From the NCBI GenBank assembly GCA_016927755.1, contig JAFGLZ010000074.1, forward strand, positions 1 to 39,291: a DNA stretch of 39,291 nucleotides. The letters run 5' to 3'. Of this stretch, positions 17,504 through 24,676 are shown in pieces. Source of the stretch: Phycisphaerae bacterium. Lineage in GTDB: Bacteria; Planctomycetota; Phycisphaerae; UBA1845; JAFGLZ01. Under the pieces are notes generated by a model that saw only the letters and a program-made list of their open reading frames with translations, had not been told where the DNA came from and did no database searches. How positions within the stretch are numbered: position 1 is the stretch's first letter; each line of letters opens with the position of its first letter. The position numbers were made by a program, and so were the translations under genes.

Positions 17504-18322
17504 CTAAGGAGCGATCTCGCCGCCGGAAACGCGCTTCGTGCGCCACTCGGATCGGTCCTTGGGCTGCGTCGACGTCGGTTGGGGGCGTCTTCGCTCGAAG
17601 ATATGCTGCGACACGTAGTGCTGGATGAAGGGCTCGCTCGTCGCATCCGTGTGACTGCCGGTCCAGCCGTATCGCTCGTACTTCGGGCGCCACCCGATGT
17701 TGATGATCTTGCCGCGCCCCCCACCTGGCGGATGGAGCCCGCCTAGCCCCGCGGATTCAGTGCCGCCCCGGTCCACCGTCCCGATCGCACGAACCGCTCC
17801 GCCGAGCACCTCGTCATGGGGGGAGTAGTACACGTACACCTTGCCTTTGATGTTCCCCAAGGCCGTTCTCATGTCATAGTTCTCGCTGAGGCTCGAGCCC
17901 AGAAGAACCAGATTGTTGACCTTGTACGAGGACTTGAGGCCCTCGACCGCCCAGACGGCGATCCCCGTGCCCGCCGAGAGCGCGATGATGTTTACGTCAT
18001 TGCCGGGGTACTGGCGGAGATAGCCCTCGATCTTGCCCGTGAGGATCGCCGCCCGAAGCTTGTTCATCCCGATGTTGATCTGATCGACCGCCGGGTTGAA
18101 GGAGCTGGTCCAGATGTAAGCTTCCACGTTGCCCGGATAGCCGGCGTTCCTCAGGCCCGCCGGAACCGTGGTCAACCCGAAGCCCCAGTTGCCCGCGCCG
18201 TCCAGGTAGTATGTCTTGCCGTGCTCGTCACCGGGCGCCTCGAAGAAGCCCCCGCCTCCGCCGCAACCTGTCAGACAGACAAGGAGCGCCGGAATCAGAG
18301 CAACCGCTGCGTGCTTGGCCAT
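17504..18322 (-). CDS. Alpha/beta-hydrolase-like lipoprotein of unknown function
   Basis: This 272-residue protein has a signal peptide and lipobox LTGC (Cys20), then a Gly tract, so it should be membrane-anchored and face the periplasm. The body looks like an alpha/beta hydrolase: a strand-elbow NIIALSAGTG with Ser116 as likely nucleophile, Asp170 in YYSPHDEVLGG and His224 in GSHTDATSE could form the triad. Family assignment beyond that is not possible by eye. The C-terminal 40 residues are charged and rich in Arg, Ser and Gly. GGGGAG precedes the ATG by 7 bases. It is likely transcribed with trpF, 23 bases downstream. Confidence 0.7.
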   Translation of the reverse strand: MAKHAAVALIPALLVCLTGCGGGGGFFEAPGDEHGKTYYLDGAGNWGFGLTTVPAGLRNAGYPGNVEAYIWTSSFNPAVDQINIGMNKLRAAILTGKIEGYLRQYPGNDVNIIALSAGTGIAVWAVEGLKSSYKVNNLVLLGSSLSENYDMRTALGNIKGKVYVYYSPHDEVLGGAVRAIGTVDRGGTESAGLGGLHPPGGGRGKIINIGWRPKYERYGWTGSHTDATSEPFIQHYVSQHIFERRRPQPTSTQPKDRSEWRTKRVSGGEIAP

Positions 18323-18455
18323 GCTGCGACTCCCCGCTTGTCCCGTCCGACCCTTCGCCTCGCGGTCCGTCGCGGTCAGAATCCATGCAGTCTATCGGCA
18401 ACTCCGAACCGGTCAAGAAGTACAGGCCGGGTCGCTGACGCCCACGCCGAGACCC

Positions 18456-19121
18456 CTATCGACGCGGAGAACGAAAGCCGGTTCGCATGAGCTCGTCATC
18501 GCGGGTCCGGATCGCCTCCACGAGACCCCCCAGGTCGGGGTAGACGGCGCCCGCGCCGGCCTGCCTCAACCGTCTGGGCGTGCAAGGCCCACCCGCCACA
18601 CCCACGACCACCAGGTCCGCTTCGCGCGTCAGGATCGCCAGCGATTCGCTGCTGACGACCGCAACGCTCTGATTGGAGCCGCCGCCCAGCTCGACCAACT
18701 GAGACAGGCGGACCGAGCGGTCCTTCGATAGCATCCGGAGCGTGCGGAAGAACCTGCCCAGATCATTCCGGTCCAACAGCCTCTGGGCGGCATGGGCGTT
18801 CGGGCGCATGGCGATCAGCGAGCAAGGCGCGATCTCGCTCAGCGACGCCAGCGACGCCGAAACGTCCGCTCGCGGTTGGTCGAGATCGAAAAGCGCGTCC
18901 GACGCAACGACCTCGGCGAACCGCGAGGCGTAGTCCTGCAGTTGGCCGACACGCGTCGGACGAACGATCTCCGCCAGATCGGCCCCCTTGCGGTAGAGTC
19001 GCCAGAACTCCCTCGAGTCTCGGCTCGGCAGGCCCAATCCGGCCTGGACAATACGGTGGGCCTGATAGATGCGATCCTGCAGATCGACGATCGGGCCGTC
19101 CAGTTCGATGAGAAACTGCAT
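18456..19121 (-). CDS. HAD-like protein with degenerate active site
   Basis: This 221-residue protein follows the outline of the phosphoglycolate-phosphatase-type haloacid dehalogenases but has lost the catalytic signatures. The N-terminal motif reads LIELDGPIVDL instead of FDLDGTLVD, so the nucleophile Asp is Glu. The second motif reads LIAMRPNAHAAQRLL, where a Thr/Ser is expected. The final VGDs..D motif is replaced by VVSSESLAIL, although the following VVVGVAGG and AGAGAVYPDLGGLVEAI still match. It is probably not a phosphatase and may bind a ligand or protein. The start at 19121 begins the fold; a GTG at 19166 would add 15 residues. It is divergent from the methyltransferase gene. Confidence 0.65.
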   Translation of the reverse strand: MQFLIELDGPIVDLQDRIYQAHRIVQAGLGLPSRDSREFWRLYRKGADLAEIVRPTRVGQLQDYASRFAEVVASDALFDLDQPRADVSASLASLSEIAPCSLIAMRPNAHAAQRLLDRNDLGRFFRTLRMLSKDRSVRLSQLVELGGGSNQSVAVVSSESLAILTREADLVVVGVAGGPCTPRRLRQAGAGAVYPDLGGLVEAIRTRDDELMRTGFRSPRR

Positions 19122-19238
19122 GGCCACGACGGTATCCGAGTGCGGGACAAAGGACAAGCCGTTCACGCCGGTATCGGATCGACAGAGTTATCTCATGCCC
19201 CCCCCTGCGGGTTCCGATAACAACAGGGGATACCACTC

Positions 19239-20192
19239 ATGCTTGGACCGACGACCCACTGCAACCCAACGCCGGCGACGGAGTCGCGGACGCCGCTCAT
19301 GCGCGAGGCCCTGCGGCAGATCTTTGCCTGCCCGGAATGCCTGGGGGAACTCGAGGTCCGCCCGGACTGCCTCCAATGCAGGATCTGCAGCCGGCGCTGG
19401 CCTCGAAAGGAGCGGGGAGTGCCCGTTTTCAGCGGCGACCTCTCCGAGCAATCGCAAGCGGCCGAAGAGTTTCAGCTCGGAGCCGATGGCTGGCGCGGCC
19501 GCTTGCGTCGACTCTCGACACCGCCGACATTGGGGCTTGATCTGGCGACGTCGCGCTGCTTGCGCCGCCTCGACCAAGAGCTCGATCGGATGGCCTCGCT
19601 TCGACCCGTTCTCAATGTGGGCAGTGGCGCGCGTCTGACCGATTCGATGCGCCAACTTCGCCGCCAAATCCTGGATCGTACCGTTCACCTGGACGTGACG
19701 AGCCGATTCGAGTTGGTCGATCTGGTCGCCGACGCCGGAAGACCTTGGCCCGTCAAGAGCAATTCACTCGACGCCGTCATTGCCTCGGCCGTGCTGTACT
19801 ACCTGGACGCGCCGCAGACGTTCGCCGAGCAGGCACGACGAACGGTCGCGCCCGGTGGATGGCTCTTTCTGACCGTCCCTATGCTCCAACCGCAGATGGA
19901 GGACTTCGATTGCTCGCGGTGGACGTCCGAGGGCCTGCGCCGATTGTTCCACGGATTCGAGATCGTCGAGCACGGTCCAACGGCCGGACCCGCCACCGTG
20001 CTCGGCCGGACCATGACGGAGTTCCTCGCGATCGTCACTTCACTGCCGAATCGTCGGCTGTGGGGACCCGCGCGATCCCTGTGGGGATGGTGCTTCTGGC
20101 CCGTCAAGTACCTCGACGTGCTTCTCCTTCGCCATCCGCGAAGTCACATCCTTGCCAGCGCCGTGTACCTGCTCGCGCGCCGAACCCTTTGA
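19239..20192 (+). CDS. SAM-dependent methyltransferase with N-terminal zinc ribbon
   Basis: This 317-residue protein begins with a Trm112-like zinc ribbon (CPEC 31-34 and CRIC 47-50, followed by WPRKERGVPVF). A class I methyltransferase domain follows, with motif I VLNVGSGARLTD (about 124-135), an Asp after beta-2 (HLDVT), LDAVIASAVLYYLD and the GGWLFLTVP strand. The ribbon-plus-methyltransferase form is common among unassigned small-molecule or glycan-modifying methyltransferases. The substrate is unknown. The ATG at 19239 is used; an ATG at 19299 would still keep the ribbon. Two hydrophobic stretches in the last 60 residues might contact the membrane. Confidence 0.8.
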   Translation: MLGPTTHCNPTPATESRTPLMREALRQIFACPECLGELEVRPDCLQCRICSRRWPRKERGVPVFSGDLSEQSQAAEEFQLGADGWRGRLRRLSTPPTLGLDLATSRCLRRLDQELDRMASLRPVLNVGSGARLTDSMRQLRRQILDRTVHLDVTSRFELVDLVADAGRPWPVKSNSLDAVIASAVLYYLDAPQTFAEQARRTVAPGGWLFLTVPMLQPQMEDFDCSRWTSEGLRRLFHGFEIVEHGPTAGPATVLGRTMTEFLAIVTSLPNRRLWGPARSLWGWCFWPVKYLDVLLLRHPRSHILASAVYLLARRTL

Positions 20193-20658
20193 CGAGCGGA
20201 ACCGATGTTCGAGCGCGCAACCACTCGCGCGCTGATCGCGATCGCCTCCCCACGAAGCGCGCGAACAAAAAAAATCGACCTCGACGCGCCGGTGTGCCGC
20301 GCGCCGAATGAGTCTCCATGACGCTGATCCTCGTGCTTCAGCGCCATGACAAGCCGAATTCCTCACGACAACCATCTCGCGCTATCTAGAGCGCGCCGCA
20401 GCGCCGTCGCGCCCGTCTTCTCAAACGTCCCCGATGCGAATTCACCAAGCCCTGCTTGGCGAATCTGAACGTCGCGCATCGTCGAAACGCTTCCGTCGCG
20501 CATCGGTCATGAACGTGCTCATCGCAAACACGCGCGCCCCGCGATGGCGCGCCCCGCAAGAAACGCTTAAGCGCGCGGCACGAATCTGTCGATATGCACG
20601 TACAAGGCCAAACGGTCCCGCGAGCGCAAGAAAATTTTGAGCGACGTCGAAAAAGTTT
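20193..20658. other. Gene-free CGCG-rich stretch with small repeats
   Basis: About 470 bases without a supportable gene. GCGC/CGCG tracts recur throughout. GTCGCGCATCG occurs twice, at 20471-20481 and 20495-20505. A hairpin CCAAGC-CCT-GCTTGG lies at 20445-20459. An Arg-rich open frame at 20434-20640 has no ribosome site and was not called. Confidence 0.5.
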
Positions 20659-20689
20659 TTGACAAACGCGGGATCAAGGTTAGTATCAT
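20659..20689 (+). promoter_or_regulatory. Promoter of the H1-like gene
   Basis: A perfect -35 hexamer TTGACA at 20659-20664 is followed by TAGTAT (20681-20686, spacer 16) or TATCAT (20684-20689, spacer 19). Transcription would begin about 20 bases before the ATG. Confidence 0.6.
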
Positions 20690-20714
20690 CCACTTAGAAG
20701 GGAGGTGATGTTTT

Positions 20715-20840
20715 ATGGCTAAGAAGAAACGCGCCGCGAAAAAGACAGCCAAGAAGAAAGCCGTAAAGAAGAAGGTCGCGAAGAAGAAAGTCGCCAAGAA
20801 GAAAGCCACGAAGAAGAAAGCCACGAAGAAGAGGAAGTAG
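20715..20840 (+). CDS. Lys-rich histone-H1-like basic peptide
   Basis: This 41-residue peptide is almost entirely Lys, Ala, Val, Thr and Arg in KKK-A/V-(A/T) blocks of about five residues, starting MAKKKRAAKKTAKKK and ending TKKRK. It resembles the C-terminal tail of eukaryotic H1 and the short Lys-rich nucleoid proteins of some bacteria, and would bind DNA or RNA by charge. It is too short for many gene finders. The gene is well supported: GGGAGGTGAT, nearly the full complement of the 16S 3' end, lies five bases before the ATG, TTGACA is upstream, and a strong terminator follows. It is monocistronic and located just ahead of parA. The function in chromosome organisation is inferred from composition only. 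Confidence 0.85.
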   Translation: MAKKKRAAKKTAKKKAVKKKVAKKKVAKKKATKKKATKKRK

Positions 20841-20937
20841 AACGGAGTGACGCGTGCCGTTTCCGCCTTGGCGGCGACGATCAAGACCAGCGGGCGGCAC
20901 GGGTCGAGTCTTCAAGCCAATTCCGGCTGAAGAGACG
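20841..20937 (+). other. Transcribed 3' region of the H1-like gene
   Basis: About 100 bases lie between the stop and the terminator, unusually long for a 123-base coding region. GTGCCG near 20853 could pair with CGGCAC near 20895, and AGCC-AATTCC-GGCT forms a small hairpin near 20915-20928. It may be a structured 3' UTR or hold a small RNA; no recognised family. Confidence 0.35.
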
Positions 20938-20980
20938 ATGGAAGGTGCTAACGCCACGGCGGCACCTTCCATTCTTTTTT
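20938..20980 (+). terminator. Rho-independent terminator of the H1-like gene
   Basis: Perfect 11-bp stem ATGGAAGGTGC (20938-20948) and GCACCTTCCAT (20962-20972) with a 13-base loop, followed by TCTTTTTT. It is the clearest intrinsic terminator in the window and insulates the gene from parA. Confidence 0.9.
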
Positions 20981-21009
20981 GCGCCGTGCCCCGCGAATCC
21001 GGACAAGAC

Positions 21010-21040
21010 TTGCCACGGCCCGCCCCAACCCGTCTATAAT
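21010..21040 (+). promoter_or_regulatory. Candidate parA promoter
   Basis: A perfect TATAAT at 21035-21040, about 85 bases before the parA ATG, with TTGCCA at 21010-21015 (spacer 19, slightly long). A perfect 7-bp inverted repeat CCACGGT-GA-ACCGTGG at 21100-21115 lies between it and the gene and could be an operator. Confidence 0.5.
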
Positions 21041-21126
21041 GACGCCGCCGACTACCCAAGGAACCGCGAGGACCTTGAGCGCGGACTACGGGAACTCCCC
21101 CACGGTGAACCGTGGACGAGCATCCG

Positions 21127-22170
21127 ATGCGAAGAATTGCAGTCATCAATCAGAAAGGTGGCGTCGGGAAGACCACCACGACCGTCAATCTGGGGGCCGC
21201 CTTGGCCCGACGCGGATACCGCGTCCTCCTCATCGACTTGGACCCCCAGGGACACCTGACGCTCTCCTTGGGCCTGGATCTCGAGGCTTCCTCACCCACC
21301 ACCTATGACCTGCTGACCCGATCCGTCTCGCTCAGCCAGGCACGCCGGCGTGTCAACGATGCCCTGTGGTGCGTGGGGTCGCATATCGAACTCGCCGCGG
21401 CCGAGCCCGAGCTCATGGGCGTCGTGGGTCGAGAGATGATCCTCCGAGACGCCATCGAGGCCGAGCCCGACGCATACGACTACATCCTCATGGACTGCCC
21501 GCCCAGCCTCGGCCTGCTCACGCTCAATGCCCTCGCCGCCGCGAAAGAGGTCTTTGTCCCCGTTCAGCCTCATTTCCTGGCGCTGCAGGGCATGGGCAAC
21601 CTCCTCAAGACAGTCAGCCTGCTGAGTCAACGGATCAACCCGGAGCTTCGCGTCACGGGAATCCTTCTGTGCATGTTCGAGTCCGGAACCCGGTTGGCGG
21701 GCGAGGTCGTCGAGGAACTCGAGAGCTTCCTGAGCCAGGCAGGCCGAGCCAGCATGCCGTGGGCGAATGCGAGACTCTTCGACACGCGAGTGCGACGCAA
21801 CATCAAGCTCGCCGAGTCCCCGAGCTACGGGCAGACGATCTTCGACTACGCCCCCACGAGCCACGGCGCGATCGACTACGAGTGCCTTGCCGCGGAGGTC
21901 GCCGGCAACGGAAGCAGCCGCCCGGCGACGGACGCGCCGGACGAGCATCCCGCGTCGCACCCCCTCCGCGAACCCCGACCCGACGTGCTGGACGACGCCC
22001 CGGACCGTTCCGCGATGGAACCGCGAGGGTCCTATGCGCCCGCGCCCGCCGAGCCATCCCCGACGCGAGCCCATGGCGCCGGAATCGAGCCGTCGCCCAA
22101 CCTGCCCCCCACACCGGTGAGCCAGGATCCCTTTTCCGACGACGACCAGGATTGGCCCGCGCTGCAATGA
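21127..22170 (+). CDS. parA: ParA-family chromosome partitioning ATPase
   Basis: ParA/Soj ATPases bind DNA as ATP dimers and, with ParB, move the origin region. The 347-residue protein opens with the deviant Walker A KGGVGKTT (10-17), followed by LLIDLDPQGHLTLSLG (switch/Walker A'), the Walker B strand YDYILMDCPPSLGLL and the conserved PVQPHFLALQG loop. The core ends near residue 255. A 90-residue Pro/Ala/Glu-rich tail follows, longer than in most Soj proteins. The ATG at 21127 fits the family start; a GTG at 21112 would add five residues. Its stop overlaps the start of the vanZ-like gene (ATGA). The matching parB is not adjacent but about 10 kb away in the opposite orientation. MinD-like roles are less likely because no C-terminal amphipathic helix is seen. 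Confidence 0.9.
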   Translation: MRRIAVINQKGGVGKTTTTVNLGAALARRGYRVLLIDLDPQGHLTLSLGLDLEASSPTTYDLLTRSVSLSQARRRVNDALWCVGSHIELAAAEPELMGVVGREMILRDAIEAEPDAYDYILMDCPPSLGLLTLNALAAAKEVFVPVQPHFLALQGMGNLLKTVSLLSQRINPELRVTGILLCMFESGTRLAGEVVEELESFLSQAGRASMPWANARLFDTRVRRNIKLAESPSYGQTIFDYAPTSHGAIDYECLAAEVAGNGSSRPATDAPDEHPASHPLREPRPDVLDDAPDRSAMEPRGSYAPAPAEPSPTRAHGAGIEPSPNLPPTPVSQDPFSDDDQDWPALQ

Positions 22171-22577
22171 CTGGCACGATGCGAGACTTTCGGACGTGGC
22201 TGAAACGCACCTGGCTCGCGTATTGGATCGTCCTCTTCTACTTCACTCACTCCCCGGAACCCGGCTGGCCCGGCTGGGCGCCGGAGACCAGCGACAAGAC
22301 GCTGCACCTGATCGCCTTCTTTCTCCTCGGCGGTCTCGGTTGGCTGACGCTCAGTACGGCCCCGACCTCGCCTCGCTGGCGGGCCATCGACTGGATCGGG
22401 GTGATCATCGTCTACGCCGCCTGCGATGAAGTCCTTCAGTGCCTCTGCAATCGCTATTGCTCCCTCGGCGACATGATCGCGGACATCATCGGAGCCGTGG
22501 CCGCCATCGTTCTCATCACAGTGCTTCGAGCCATCGGACTCCCAGGCCCCTGGCATCGCCGGCATGCGACAAATTGA
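22167..22577 (+). CDS. VanZ-like membrane protein
   Basis: This 136-residue protein has the VanZ-like pattern: an N-terminal helix (LAYWIVLFYFTHSP), the conserved DKTLHLIAFFLLG segment, a third helix (DWIGVIIVYAACDEVLQ, with the family E-x-x-Q type ending) and SLGDMIADIIGAVAAIVL, whose D-x-x-A/x-N/D pattern is typical. That gives four membrane helices. The function of the family outside teicoplanin resistance is not known. The start is the ATG overlapping the parA stop by four bases, so the two genes are coupled; the longer open frame upstream is antisense to nothing but lies inside parA and was not used. Nothing suggests antibiotic resistance here. Confidence 0.8.
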   Translation: MTGTMRDFRTWLKRTWLAYWIVLFYFTHSPEPGWPGWAPETSDKTLHLIAFFLLGGLGWLTLSTAPTSPRWRAIDWIGVIIVYAACDEVLQCLCNRYCSLGDMIADIIGAVAAIVLITVLRAIGLPGPWHRRHATN

Positions 22578-22602
22578 CCTCTGAGCAGGGCATTGGTATC
22601 TT
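22574..22602 (+). promoter_or_regulatory. Promoter of first signal peptidase gene
   Basis: TTGACC (22574-22579), a 17-base spacer and TATCTT (22597-22602). The -35 hexamer overlaps the stop codon of the vanZ-like gene. It is nearly the same as the promoter of the second signal peptidase gene. Confidence 0.55.
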
Positions 22603-22668
22603 CGCCTTTCGCGGCCGGTAACGGGGCAAGGCGCCTTCGGATCGGCCCGAAGATCCAGGACGTGCCCA

Positions 22669-24402
22669 ATGCCTCAAGCCGATTCGCCGACCATCTCATC
22701 CCGAGGACGCGGGCTCCTCGGCGTCAAGGACACGATCGAGTCGATCGCGGTCGCCTTCGTCCTGGCCTTCATCTTTCGCGCGTTCGTGGCCGAGGCCTTC
22801 GTCATACCCACGGGGTCCATGGCGCCAAACCTCTACGGCATCCATCGGATGCATACCTGCTCCGTATGCGGTACCGAGTTCGCCTACGGATTCTCGCCCG
22901 TCCACGGCGGCCGGCTCCAACCCCCCAACACCCTCGTCTGCCCCAATTGCGGCCATCAACCCGACCGCTGCCTGACGACGAACCCCGACAACGGGGACCG
23001 CATCTTCGTCCTCAAGTGGCTGTTCGACGTGGGACGCCTCCTGCCGGACGTGCCCCCCCACGGCCCCCATCACTGGTGGCACGTCTTCAAGCCCTGCCGA
23101 TGGGACGTGGTCGTCTTCAAAGACCCAAACGACGGAACCACCAACTTCATCAAGCGGCTGATCGGGCTGCCCGGAGAGGTCCTCGAGATCATCGACGGTG
23201 ACATCTATACCGCCGACGCCCTCGAGCTGGCCAAGACCCCGGCGGGACAGTCGGTGCTCAAGCGGATCGAGGAGGATCGCGCTTCCCACAGAGACCTGAC
23301 CCAGGACGAACGCCGGGCCTTGGACCATGCCCTCGTGATTCAACGCAAGACGCTCCGATCGCAGAGATCGCTGTGGCTGCCCGCCTACCGACAGGATTTC
23401 CTGCCGGTCACGAAACCCACGCTGGCGGGGTGGAAGCCCGTCACGGACGGCGCGCCCTCCGGCTGGCGGACAGACCAGCGCCAACTCCGATTCGAGCCCG
23501 TCGGAGAAAGCCCGCTCCAGGAGATCACCTTCTCGCGTTGGCAAGCCCCAGTCACGGACGTCTATGCCTACAACGGAAGTCGAGACATCGGGCAACTCGC
23601 CGGCCCCGAGGAATACGACCTGATCAACGTCAGCGACGTCCGTCTCCAGTGCTTGCTTATCCCCCAAGGAGGGCAGGGGAAGCTGACGCTCTCGCTTAGC
23701 AAGCGAGACGATCGGTTCGTCGCGACGCTCGACAACGAGGGCAATGTGCGGCTCACGCGGACTTCCGTAAGCCGACCGGACGCCGTGCCCGTCCTGATCG
23801 GACAGACCCGGATCGATCCGCCACGACCGGACCATCCCGTTCACATCGCCTTGAGCAATGCGGACTACCGTGTAATCCTCGCAATCGACGATCACACGCT
23901 CTTTGAGACCACCGACGACCAGTATCCCGTCCCCCAGGATCGGGGGGCGAGTTGCCTGGCCGAGTATGCCCGCCGGCTCAGCCGCAACGGCGACGACGCC
24001 AAGCCCGAAATCCGACTCGGCGCCCAGGGAATGACTCTCGAGTTGTGGCACGTGGCCATCGATCGCGACGTGTACTATCGAAGCCCGTCGCGCGGAGACC
24101 GCTCGATCGGCTGGGGAACCCAGGGACAGCCCATATACCTCCGCAACATCCCCGAGCGCGGTATCGGCGAATACTACTGCCTCGGCGACAACAGCCCATT
24201 GAGCAAGGACAGTCGCCTCTGGAACACGATCGGCCCCCACCTGATCCATCGACTCGAGCACGGCGACTACCAGTACGGGACAGTCCCCGCCGACCAAATG
24301 GTCGGCCGAGCCTTCTTCGTCTACTGGCCCGCCGGCTACCCGATGCTCAAGGAACACTTCCCGCTCGTACCAAACGTCGGCGACATGCGGCTCATCCGCT
24401 GA
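22669..24402 (+). CDS. lepB: Signal peptidase I with zinc-ribbon and beta-sandwich-like insertions (copy 1)
   Basis: Type I signal peptidases cut signal peptides from exported proteins at the outer face of the inner membrane. This 577-residue copy has one N-terminal membrane helix (about 21-43), then VIPTGSMAPN with nucleophile Ser50 and KRLIGLPGE with general-base Lys162. The last box, GDNSPLSKDSR (506-516), lies near the C-terminus. Two insertions make it unusual: a zinc-ribbon-like segment with CSVC (64-67) and CPNC (91-94) between the Ser and Lys boxes, and about 330 residues between the Lys box and GDNS. The distal part of that insertion (about 325-450: LTLSLSKRDDRF, VHIALSNADYRVILAID) looks like a LamG/concanavalin-type beta-sandwich. 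The family norm is 200-330 residues. It is followed by a paralogue with the same layout. Confidence 0.9.
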   Translation: MPQADSPTISSRGRGLLGVKDTIESIAVAFVLAFIFRAFVAEAFVIPTGSMAPNLYGIHRMHTCSVCGTEFAYGFSPVHGGRLQPPNTLVCPNCGHQPDRCLTTNPDNGDRIFVLKWLFDVGRLLPDVPPHGPHHWWHVFKPCRWDVVVFKDPNDGTTNFIKRLIGLPGEVLEIIDGDIYTADALELAKTPAGQSVLKRIEEDRASHRDLTQDERRALDHALVIQRKTLRSQRSLWLPAYRQDFLPVTKPTLAGWKPVTDGAPSGWRTDQRQLRFEPVGESPLQEITFSRWQAPVTDVYAYNGSRDIGQLAGPEEYDLINVSDVRLQCLLIPQGGQGKLTLSLSKRDDRFVATLDNEGNVRLTRTSVSRPDAVPVLIGQTRIDPPRPDHPVHIALSNADYRVILAIDDHTLFETTDDQYPVPQDRGASCLAEYARRLSRNGDDAKPEIRLGAQGMTLELWHVAIDRDVYYRSPSRGDRSIGWGTQGQPIYLRNIPERGIGEYYCLGDNSPLSKDSRLWNTIGPHLIHRLEHGDYQYGTVPADQMVGRAFFVYWPAGYPMLKEHFPLVPNVGDMRLIR

Positions 24403-24456
24403 GCTGCTTTCATGAAAGATTGAACCGTGCGCCAGAAGCAACCTCTGTGTGGGTGG

Positions 24457-24476
24457 CCCATGGCTTTAGCCGTGGG
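24457..24476. repeat. REP-like hairpin
   Basis: CCCATGGCT-TT-AGCCGTGGG forms a 9-bp stem with one wobble and a two-base loop. Hairpins with the GGCT..AGCC core are a common dispersed palindrome in bacterial genomes. It lies between the two signal peptidase genes and could be a transcription-end or REP-type element. The rest of 24403-24583 holds no gene. Confidence 0.5.
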
Positions 24477-24583
24477 GGACGCGAATCTCCTATCGAATTC
24501 GTGCCGGCCGCCTCGCAAGAGGTGCACCACCCAAGGTTCGCCAGCTGCCCAAACACTCCTGCAAGCAACGTAGCACACCCCGT

Positions 24584-24612
24584 TTGACCCGCGCGAACCC
24601 CCAGGCTATCCT
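24584..24612 (+). promoter_or_regulatory. Promoter of second signal peptidase gene
   Basis: TTGACC (24584-24589), a 17-base spacer and TATCCT (24607-24612), ending about 65 bases before the ATG. It matches the copy 1 promoter in the -35 hexamer, in spacing and in 5 of 6 bases of the -10 hexamer. Confidence 0.55.
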
Positions 24613-24676
24613 CGGCGTAGTGTCCTTGGGGTAGACCCATTTCCCGCATACGCCGTCGAACCCAAAGGATGGAATA

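Noticed and set aside
20434..20640. 68-codon Arg-rich frame before the H1-like gene
   Set aside because: No ribosome site, no homology and composition that follows from the CGCG-rich spacer.
22167..22577. Glycopeptide resistance because of the VanZ-like gene
   Set aside because: No vanHAX-type genes are present, and the VanZ-like family is widespread without resistance.
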